From Thermoplasmatales archaeon (GTDB taxonomy: Archaea; Thermoplasmatota; JASEFT01; JAUWIS01), in assembly GCA_030019485.1 (NCBI GenBank), contig JASEEW010000119.1, positions 1-5,623 on the forward strand: DNA of 5,623 nucleotides, in the 5' to 3' direction. Shown here one piece after another: positions 1-3,978 of the stretch. The notes below the pieces were generated by a model that saw only the letters and a list, made by a program, of their open reading frames with translations, was not told the origin of the DNA and did no database searches. Each line of letters begins with the position of its first letter. Positions within the stretch are counted from its first letter, which is position 1. A program made the position numbers and the translations under genes.

Positions 1-139
1 AACTATTCCTCTCGGACGAGCCATCTTTTTATCATCGAGAGGTTATATGGCGATAAAACTATATTAAGGTATCTAAATTAGGACAATAGGAAAGTAAAAC
101 ACCCTACTATTCTACACCACCATAATCCAGGCAAAAACA

Positions 140-146
140 TTTATAT
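140..146 (+). promoter_or_regulatory. TATA-like box upstream of sepF
   Basis: TTTATAT preceded by an A-rich stretch (GCAAAAACA), as expected of an archaeal BRE/TATA element. Its centre lies about 39 bases before the ATG at 182. Transcription starting some 25 bases downstream would begin near 168-170 and leave a leader of roughly a dozen bases. That leader contains GTGAT (173-177), a partial match to the archaeal Shine-Dalgarno core GGTGAT. Inferred from position and composition only. Confidence 0.5.
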
Positions 147-181
147 CTGAAAACAGCGATACCCTACTGAGAGTGATAAAG

Positions 182-556
182 ATGGGATTCTTTGATAAAA
201 TTCTTGGACAGAAAAAACCTGTAGGTGAGCCTGATAAATTCATTGACCTCACAGAATGGGTTGAGCCGGGAATGGAGAAATCTGATGAATCTGTAAAAAT
301 GACGGTAAAGGTTGCAGAAATTTACAGATACGAGGACTTGGGGAATCTGACAGCACCAGTGTACAATGGTAATATGCTTCTTCTTGATTTCTCACCTATT
401 GCTGGTGATGATTTCATGCTGAGAAGGATAACAACAGAGTTAAAACAGATGACTTCGGATATCGGCGGTGATATCGCAGGTGTAGGCAGGAACATGTTTA
501 TCGTTACGCCAAGCGGTGTGAGGATTGACAGGGAAAAGATAAGGGGTACATACTAA
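182..556 (+). CDS. sepF: Archaeal cell-division protein SepF
   Basis: A 124-residue SepF-family (DUF552) protein. In archaea SepF anchors FtsZ filaments to the membrane at the division site. The start MGFFDKILGQKK is the short amphipathic membrane-targeting helix typical of the family. A variable acidic linker follows, then the globular domain, visible as KVAEIYRYEDLGNL, NMLLLDFSP and the C-terminal GVGRNMFIVTPSGVRIDR. I chose ATG 182 over the in-frame GTG at 173 because it puts the amphipathic helix at the very N-terminus and because 173-177 (GTGAT) better serves as ribosome-binding sequence. A TATA-like box lies 36 bases upstream. The zpr1 gene follows after about 25 bases on the same strand, so the two are probably co-transcribed. 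Length is normal for archaeal SepF. No FtsZ gene is in the window. Confidence 0.9.
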   Translation: MGFFDKILGQKKPVGEPDKFIDLTEWVEPGMEKSDESVKMTVKVAEIYRYEDLGNLTAPVYNGNMLLLDFSPIAGDDFMLRRITTELKQMTSDIGGDIAGVGRNMFIVTPSGVRIDREKIRGTY

Positions 557-581
557 ACTCCGCACTTTTTAGGTGTTTGCT

Positions 582-1142
582 TTGCAAATAGAGACTCCCT
601 GCCCAGCCTGCTTCATCAAACCAATATACTACACCACAACAACAATTGACATTCCATATTTTGGTGAGATTATCCAGACCACTGTGTTCTGCAAAAAATG
701 TGGTTACAGGCATTCTGACATAATTATTACAAATGTAAATGAGCCGACCAGATATAGATATCCCATCGCATCTGAGAAAGATATGTTTATTCGGGTTGTG
801 CGCTCATCCTCCGGAACGATATATCTGCCTGAGATTGGTGCAACTGTGGAGCCAGGGCCACTCGCAGAATCTTTTGTTTCAAACATAGAGGGAGTTCTTG
901 AGAGAATAAAAAATGTGACAGAGGATATGGATACAAAGAACAGGGAAAAGAAAAAAGAGATTTTGGAGAGGATTGAAAAAATAAGAAACGGGAAAGAAAA
1001 GGCAACATTAATCATTGATGACCCTCTTGGGAATTCTGCAATCATAGGAAAGAAAGCAAAAAAAAGAAAATTAACTGATGATGAACTTAAAAAATTAAAA
1101 ATGGGGCCGCTCATTTTTGATATGGGAATCAGAAAGAAGTAG
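582..1142 (+). CDS. Single-domain archaeal ZPR1-type zinc-finger protein
   Basis: An archaeal ZPR1-family protein with one zinc finger plus its beta-rich companion domain; eukaryotic ZPR1, a factor that helps fold the elongation factor eEF1A, has two such modules. The zinc ligands are CPAC (residues 7-10) and CKKC (37-40), giving C-x2-C-x26-C-x2-C. The family's C-terminal signature TLIIDDPLGNSAII is present, followed by a lysine-rich tail ending LTDDELKKLKMGPLIF. The middle (about 100-135) is very charged and probably helical. Start: an in-frame GTG at 573 exists, but it lies within AGGTG (571-575), which looks like the Shine-Dalgarno site for the TTG at 582 six bases later, so I prefer TTG 582 (186 residues). 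The last 14 bases overlap the end of the convergent HhH-GPD gene. By analogy it may act on aEF1A, but this is untested. Confidence 0.88.
   Translation: MQIETPCPACFIKPIYYTTTTIDIPYFGEIIQTTVFCKKCGYRHSDIIITNVNEPTRYRYPIASEKDMFIRVVRSSSGTIYLPEIGATVEPGPLAESFVSNIEGVLERIKNVTEDMDTKNREKKKEILERIEKIRNGKEKATLIIDDPLGNSAIIGKKAKKRKLTDDELKKLKMGPLIFDMGIRKK
1058..1065 (-). terminator. Possible T-tract terminator for the minus-strand TPR/HhH-GPD unit
   Basis: Eight consecutive T residues as read on the minus strand, followed by a further T-rich run, about 65 bases beyond the stop of the HhH-GPD gene. Archaeal RNA polymerase terminates on such T-tracts. The tract lies inside zpr1 and encodes part of its lysine-rich region, so it may exist only for coding reasons. 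Confidence 0.3.
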
Positions 1143-1767
1143 GGCATCTTTTTTTCAAAGGGCAAAAACTGCATTTCTTTTTCCTGCAGAAATCTTTACC
1201 CAGTCTCATCAATGCTGTTTCAAATTCAGAAAACTCAAAATCCGAAAGATTCTTTCTCCAGTAGTTTTCTAAATCTTTTATCCCCAGATTTTTTGCTGCC
1301 AAAAGGACCAGGCCTCTTGGTGCTGGTCTGGCTTTTTCCCAAACACTTCTCATTTCCCTGAGAAATATTCCAGCAGTAACCTCCCCAACACCTTTCCCGA
1401 GTTTTTTCAATTTATCCTCTAAATCTTTTGAATTTATTGCTTTTTCATGCAGATTGTCCAAGTTACCATAATTTTTTATCAGATTTTCAGAAACCTCCAA
1501 AAGTTTATCAGCAGTTTTAAAATCATATCTTACGTATCCGCCTTTGTCCAATATCCTAACAAGTCTGTCCCAGCCTGCTTCAATTATTTTTTTAGGCGTA
1601 ACAATCTTTTCAGAGCCAAACTCTTTGTAGGTGTTTACTGCAATTTTTTCTGTTATCCTGGCACCAAATAACATTGATGCAAGAAACCATTTAAAAGGCT
1701 CGTTTTTTAAATCAATACCAAGCATTTCTGAATATTTTTTACCGTATCCTTTAACAAAATCTCTCAT
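1129..1767 (-). CDS. HhH-GPD (endonuclease III-like) protein with Fe-S cysteines but no visible catalytic Lys/Asp
   Basis: A 212-residue protein with the helix-hairpin-helix/GPD fold of base-excision DNA glycosylases. The hairpin is at about 121-134 (KKLGKGVGEVTAGI). The C-terminus carries four cysteines (194, 199, 202, 208; C-x4-C-x2-C-x5-C) resembling the 4Fe-4S loop of endonuclease III, whose usual spacing is C-x6-C-x2-C-x5-C. What is odd is the active site: the residue after the hairpin glycine, Lys in endonuclease III, is Glu129, and the region that should hold the catalytic Asp (about 145-155, KARPAPRGLVL) has no acidic residue after Glu144. The segments FKWFLASMLFGARI and GGYVRYDFKTADKLLE recall a conserved uncharacterised subfamily, so the loss may be a family trait. 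The ATG lies one base after the TPR gene's stop, which implies translational coupling. It may bind or flip bases without the classical lyase chemistry. Confidence 0.75.
   Translation of the reverse strand: MRDFVKGYGKKYSEMLGIDLKNEPFKWFLASMLFGARITEKIAVNTYKEFGSEKIVTPKKIIEAGWDRLVRILDKGGYVRYDFKTADKLLEVSENLIKNYGNLDNLHEKAINSKDLEDKLKKLGKGVGEVTAGIFLREMRSVWEKARPAPRGLVLLAAKNLGIKDLENYWRKNLSDFEFSEFETALMRLGKDFCRKKKCSFCPLKKRCPTSF
1149..1155 (+). terminator. Possible T-tract terminator for sepF-zpr1
   Basis: Seven T residues on the plus strand, six bases after the zpr1 stop codon, preceded by GGGC. This position suits an archaeal oligo-T terminator. The same bases encode lysines near the C-terminus of the convergent HhH-GPD gene, so coincidence is possible. 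Confidence 0.35.
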
Positions 1768-1768
1768 G

Positions 1769-2131
1769 TCAGTAATCCCAGATATATTCCAGTTCCGCCT
1801 TCTTTTTTTTCAAATCCTCATCAAAAGGATCAATTTCCAGTGCTTTTTTATAGCATTTAACCGCATCCCTGAATTTTTCAAGCAGCAGCAGGGTGTCCCC
1901 TTTCCCCTTCCATGCAGCCTTGGAACCCGGCTCGATCTTCAACAGTTTGGAGTAGCATTCCGCTGATTCTTCGTACATTTGAATCTTATACAATGACATC
2001 GCTTTGTAATACAGAATCTTTGTATCCATGGGTTTTAGCCCCAGCGCTTTACTGAAATTTTCAACAGCATCCCTGTACCTTTTGTCATCATATGCCCTGA
2101 ATCCCATTGCAATGTAATCATCAAGGTTCAC
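1769..2131 (-). CDS. Small tetratricopeptide-repeat (TPR) protein
   Basis: A 120-residue protein made almost wholly of three TPR units and a capping helix. Repeat 1 is about residues 4-36 (AYDDKRYRDAVENFSKALGLKP), repeat 2 about 37-70 (MYEESAECYSKLLKIEP) and repeat 3 about 71-104 (KFRDAVKCYKKALEIDP). The cap is the lysine-rich helix 105-117. No signal peptide or membrane segment is seen, so it is probably a cytoplasmic scaffold for protein contacts; the partner cannot be deduced. The GTG start at 2131 gives a complete first repeat, but a TATA-like box lies only about 17 bases upstream, so ATG 2107 (MGFRAYDD) remains possible. Its stop is one base from the ATG of the HhH-GPD gene, so the two products are made together and may work together. 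Confidence 0.82.
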   Translation of the reverse strand: MNLDDYIAMGFRAYDDKRYRDAVENFSKALGLKPMDTKILYYKAMSLYKIQMYEESAECYSKLLKIEPGSKAAWKGKGDTLLLLEKFRDAVKCYKKALEIDPFDEDLKKKKAELEYIWDY

Positions 2132-2145
2132 AATGGTAAAAGGAT

Positions 2146-2152
2146 TTATAAA
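2146..2152 (-). promoter_or_regulatory. TATA-like box upstream of the TPR/HhH-GPD operon
   Basis: Read on the minus strand, TTTATAAAT lies in an AT-rich stretch just before the TPR gene. A start about 25 bases downstream would fall near 2124, slightly inside the reading frame that opens at GTG 2131. So either a different element is used, or translation starts at ATG 2107. Confidence 0.4.
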
Positions 2153-2179
2153 TTAAAAAATTGATGGTTGAAGTACTAT

Positions 2180-2308
2180 TAAACTCAGCAACACAAATTT
2201 CCCCGTAATACCTCAACCGAAAAACTTTCGGTTCCTCTGGAAAAACCAGAGGCTTTTCCAAGGATATTAGGAATTTGTGAAAACAAATTCCATAATATGC
2301 TGAGTTTA
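2180..2308. repeat. 129-bp inverted-repeat element with TAAACTCAGCA ends and internal hairpins
   Basis: The ends are TAAACTCAGCA (2180-2190) and its exact complement TGCTGAGTTTA (2298-2308). Inside are three further hairpins: AACCGAAA/TTTCGGTT with a 3-nt loop (2215-2233); CCTCTGG/CCAGAGG with an AAAAA loop (2234-2252); and GGAATTTGT/ACAAATTCC with a GAAA loop (2270-2291), extended by ATATTA/TAATAT with one bulged base. A single strand could fold into a multi-branched structure on a common outer stem. The same ends recur at 3218-3281. The right end supplies the TAA stop of the nuclease gene. It carries no gene; it could be a MITE-like element, a structured RNA or a chromosomal repeat. Confidence 0.7.
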
Positions 2309-2929
2309 TAATCTGTACCCGGCCTCCTGCAGCCACTTACACATCCCACAATCCTTACCTGAAGCAGGTGGAGAGGGCATGTTAAGTATCTCCCCTACCT
2401 TCCCAAGCAAGGGCACAATATTTTGTGAATTCAAATTCGCTTTGACCCATGTTATGTCAAATGGAACATTCCCATTGGTAAGATTCCCATTTTTTGGATA
2501 AAAGTACAGAAGCCCGCCCCCAGCCACTTTCCCTATATTCCTTTCTACCAAGAATGCATAACCATCGAGCTGGGTTTGATAGTACTTTGGTACATCGTTC
2601 TGCGGTTTGCTTGTCTTATAATCAACAATCCAGTATCCTCCATCTGTTTCCACCAGGGCATCCAGTTTTCCTTTCATTATTAATCCGCTTTCCGGCTCAA
2701 ATGCCTTTAGGAGTTTCGTGGCACCAAGGAATCTACCTTTTATCGGGAACCAGGGCGGAGGATTTGTCTTTCTTTCATCCATAAAATTCTTGATTATGCT
2801 GTCCATCCTGGAAAGGACGCCTGGAAAAACACCAGGCATTGCCCCTATTTTCTCAGAAAACCAGAAGCATCTCGGGCATTCATTTACCAGATAGATACTT
2901 GTTACGCTGACACTGATGCTGTTTGTCAT
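2306..2929 (-). CDS. PD-(D/E)XK nuclease, RecB/Cas4-like, with CxxC...CxxC
   Basis: A 207-residue protein of the PD-(D/E)XK nuclease superfamily. The catalytic core is visible: Asp90 in GKLDALV, Asp103 and Lys105 in IVDYKTSK, and the RecB-type QxxxY motif Q120-LDG-Y124. CPRC (18-21) and CGMC (194-197) bracket the core. Cas4/AddB-type nucleases hold a 4Fe-4S cluster with N- and C-terminal cysteines, so cluster binding is likely, though they use a 1+3 arrangement rather than this 2+2. Similar stand-alone RecB-like proteins occur widely in archaea and candidate-phylum bacteria, with undefined roles in DNA processing. No cas gene or CRISPR array is nearby, so a CRISPR role is not supported. The ATG at 2929 is preceded by AGGTG at good spacing. 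It lies 30 bases after the tRNA-Glu gene and could share its transcript. Its TAA stop is the first three bases of the 2180-2308 inverted-repeat end. Confidence 0.85.
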   Translation of the reverse strand: MTNSISVSVTSIYLVNECPRCFWFSEKIGAMPGVFPGVLSRMDSIIKNFMDERKTNPPPWFPIKGRFLGATKLLKAFEPESGLIMKGKLDALVETDGGYWIVDYKTSKPQNDVPKYYQTQLDGYAFLVERNIGKVAGGGLLYFYPKNGNLTNGNVPFDITWVKANLNSQNIVPLLGKVGEILNMPSPPASGKDCGMCKWLQEAGYRL

Positions 2930-2959
2930 TCACACACCTATTTCCTTCATAATGATAGA

Positions 2960-3080
2960 TGCTCCTGCCGGGATTTGAACCCGGGTCTGAGGCTCACATC
3001 CCTTCACTTACACTTCGGGCTTTAAAAACCCGAAAAGGGTCGAAAGGCCTCGATGATTGTCCGGACTACACTACAGGAGC
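2960..3080 (-). tRNA. tRNA-Glu (UUC), with intron
   Basis: Read on the minus strand, all cloverleaf parts are present. The acceptor GCTCCTG pairs perfectly with CAGGAGC, discriminator A at 2960. The D-arm includes GTAGTGTAGTCC. The anticodon stem is GAGGC/GCCTC with loop CTTTCGA, anticodon TTC at 3044-3042. The T-arm is CCGGG-TTCAAAT-CCCGG. CCA is not encoded. Exon 1 is 3080-3041 (40 nt) and exon 2 is 2994-2960 (35 nt), giving a 75-nt mature tRNA. A 46-nt intron lies after position 37. The first two bases of the gene are also the end of the adjacent hairpin stem 3079-3107. The PD-(D/E)XK gene begins 30 bases downstream. Confidence 0.95.
2995..3040 (-). other. Canonical 37/38 intron of tRNA-Glu
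   Basis: A 46-nt insertion between the anticodon loop and the 3' half of the anticodon stem, at the usual archaeal position. The junction could be shifted by up to two bases because GA borders both ends. Inside, CCCTTT pairs with GAAGGG (one G-U), and TTCGGG pairs with CCCGAA around a 9-nt loop. A bulge-helix-bulge can be drawn, but its central helix is imperfect (3 of 4 pairs), so it is a relaxed form. Confidence 0.85.
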
Positions 3081-3191
3081 AATTTATGAGCAGAGCGAAT
3101 AAATTGCGACTTAGTGGAATCTTTGATTCCACGCTAGGAGCAAATTACGAGGCATAATTTGCGACCAGGAGGAATTTTCTACAAATTCCTC
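3079..3191. repeat. Hairpin array A, beside tRNA-Glu
   Basis: Four perfect inverted repeats follow each other in the gap upstream of tRNA-Glu. GCAATTTAT/ATAAATTGC: 3079-3087 and 3099-3107, loop GAGCAGAGCGA. GTGGAATC/GATTCCAC: 3114-3132, loop TTT. GCAAATTA/TAATTTGC: 3140-3162, loop CGAGGCA. GAGGAATTT/AAATTCCTC: 3169-3191, loop TCTAC. Three of the four are preceded by AGGAG (3075-3079, 3136-3140, 3167-3171), which recalls the complement of the tRNA-Glu 5' end. There is no credible reading frame here. Confidence 0.75.
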
Positions 3192-3217
3192 TGTGGGAGC
3201 ACTCCTCATCTTTTAAC

Positions 3218-3281
3218 TAAACTCAGCAACCGAAATCAAATCGGTAAAGATTTCACGTTGAAATCCATGTTGCTGAGTTTA
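3218..3281. repeat. 64-bp inverted-repeat element, second copy of the TAAACTCAGCA ends
   Basis: The terminal repeats TAAACTCAGCAAC (3218-3230) and GTTGCTGAGTTTA (3269-3281) are perfect over 13 bp. Internally there is a 7-bp hairpin GATTTCA/TGAAATC with loop CGT (3249-3265) and a weaker ACCGA/TCGGT hairpin (3229-3245). The interior differs from the 2180-2308 element, so the two share ends and architecture but not content. No gene is inside. Confidence 0.7.
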
Positions 3282-3330
3282 CTGTATGCTGAATGGTGTT
3301 TTTCCTTTTATAAACTTTGCATTTTAGTAG

Positions 3331-3434
3331 TTCACTTTGTGAATTCCGTAAAATGCTTAGGAATTTGCTTTGCATTTTACGGAAAATGCCAGAAGCATTT
3401 TCCTAAAATCTTAGGAAAACCCTTTGGTTTTTCC
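3331..3434. repeat. Hairpin array B, downstream of the ThiS/MoaD-like gene
   Basis: Inverted repeats seen: TTCAC/GTGAA with loop TTT (3331-3343); an 11-bp stem CCGTAAAATGC/GCATTTTACGG (3346-3356 and 3372-3382) around a 15-base loop; a 9-bp stem GGAAAATGC/GCATTTTCC (3381-3403); and an 8-bp stem GGAAAACC/GGTTTTTCC with one bulged T (3414-3434). The second and third share bases 3381-3382, so they cannot both form fully. With array A and the 3218-3281 element, this fills the 387-base gap between the tRNA-Glu and the ThiS/MoaD-like gene; I see no gene there. Confidence 0.65.
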
Positions 3435-3467
3435 GTAAGAAATTCCGTAACATCTCATCCTAAAAAC

Positions 3468-3674
3468 TTAGCCCCCTGAAACCACCCTAACAACCTTCAG
3501 TACATCCTTGTCTTTTAGTTTTTCATCAACTGGCATAGGGACATCGTTTCTAATTACAAGCATTACATCAGGGTTTAAATTAAGCATTTTCAGCATGTTC
3601 AGTGCTGTTGAATCTTCCTGAAGTTCTATTTTCCTTTCGTTTTTCCCAGGAAGCAATACTACCTTGACAATCAT
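3468..3674 (-). CDS. ThiS/MoaD-like ubiquitin-fold protein ending in Gly-Gly
   Basis: A 68-residue beta-grasp protein of the ThiS/MoaD/SAMP group. The pattern is an N-terminal strand pair (MIVKVVLLPG, ERKIELQE), a short helix (STALNMLKMLNL), then the ThiS-like block NPDVMLVIRNDVPMPVDEKLKDKDVLKVVRVVSGG. The C-terminal Gly-Gly (67-68) is what an E1-like enzyme adenylates for thiocarboxylate formation or conjugation. Such archaeal proteins carry sulfur for molybdopterin, thiamine or tRNA 2-thiolation, or tag proteins; the sequence alone does not decide. No E1-like enzyme or thiolase is in the window. The ATG is preceded by GGTTGAT and a TTAAATA box about 30 bases upstream. It is the first minus-strand gene of the window and is 387 bases from the tRNA-Glu, whose UUC anticodon is of the kind that carries a thiolated wobble U. 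Confidence 0.8.
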   Translation of the reverse strand: MIVKVVLLPGKNERKIELQEDSTALNMLKMLNLNPDVMLVIRNDVPMPVDEKLKDKDVLKVVRVVSGG

Positions 3675-3704
3675 ATCAACCGATATGGTTATAATGTTGC
3701 TGTG

Positions 3705-3711
3705 TATTTAA
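3705..3711 (-). promoter_or_regulatory. TATA-like box for the ThiS/MoaD-like gene
   Basis: TTAAATA as read on the minus strand, about 30 bases before the ATG at 3674. A start 25 bases downstream leaves a leader of only a few bases, typical of archaeal single genes. Confidence 0.45.
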
Positions 3712-3764
3712 GATTTGGTGATGTCTGTTTCCATATTCCTCTTCCTCATGAGTTCATTCCCTTC

Positions 3765-3974
3765 GCAGATTTTGCTTTGCAAAATCTGCTCTCTGCAGGG
3801 AACTTCGTTCCCTGTGTTCGCAAATTACTCCGTAATTTGCTCTCTGCAGGGAATTGCAAAGCAATTCCCTGCGCTCACAGATTTTTTTCTTTCAGAAAAA
3901 AATCTGTGCACTGAGAGGAATTTGTTTCACAAATTCCTCTCGCTCGCAAATTTTTTGCGTAGCAAAAAATTTGC
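3765..3974. repeat. Hairpin array C: seven tandem perfect hairpins, all with 3-nt loops
   Basis: Seven consecutive inverted repeats, each with a loop of exactly three bases, separated by 3-6 bases. Position, stem, loop: 3765-3789, 11 bp, TTT; 3796-3814, 8 bp, TTC; 3820-3840, 9 bp, TCC; 3846-3872, 12 bp, AAA; 3876-3908, 15 bp, TTC; 3913-3941, 13 bp, TTC; 3946-3974, 13 bp, GTA. Arms are mostly unrelated in sequence (for example GCAGATTTTGC, CAGGGAAC, GAGAGGAATTTGT), although GCAAATT and CAGGGAA each start two of them. Spacers are CT-rich (TCTCTG, TCTCT, GCTC). The array ends four bases before tRNA-Ser, and no gene is present. It is not a CRISPR, because no unit is repeated. Confidence 0.85.
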
Positions 3975-3978
3975 TCGT

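Noticed and set aside
8..42. 7-bp inverted repeat CCTCTCG/CGAGAGG at the left edge
   Set aside because: The loop is 21 bases and the stem short. It lacks the tight-loop design of the other hairpins, and the upstream context is cut off.
102..168. Direct repeat ACCCTACT upstream of sepF
   Set aside because: Only 8 bp and two copies, 59 bases apart; it could be chance, so I do not call an operator.
150..190. C/D-box guide RNA suggested by GTGAT and CTGA near 167-177
   Set aside because: Box order and spacing are wrong and there is no full C box (RTGATGA).
704..1174. Antisense frames over zpr1 (704-1174, 787-1008) and other genes (1447-1966, 2494-2784, 4602-4874, 5219-5449)
   Set aside because: They are shadows of well-supported genes: low-complexity Phe/Ser-rich or unfamiliar proteins with no start signals.
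2121..2336. Minus-strand frame across the 2180-2308 element (71 codons)
   Set aside because: It overlaps the nuclease gene's end in another frame and translates the inverted repeats. There is no family resemblance.
3914..3974. Bacterial-type rho-independent terminators
   Set aside because: The stems lack the GC-rich stem with trailing U-run layout, sit in tandem, and the host appears archaeal.
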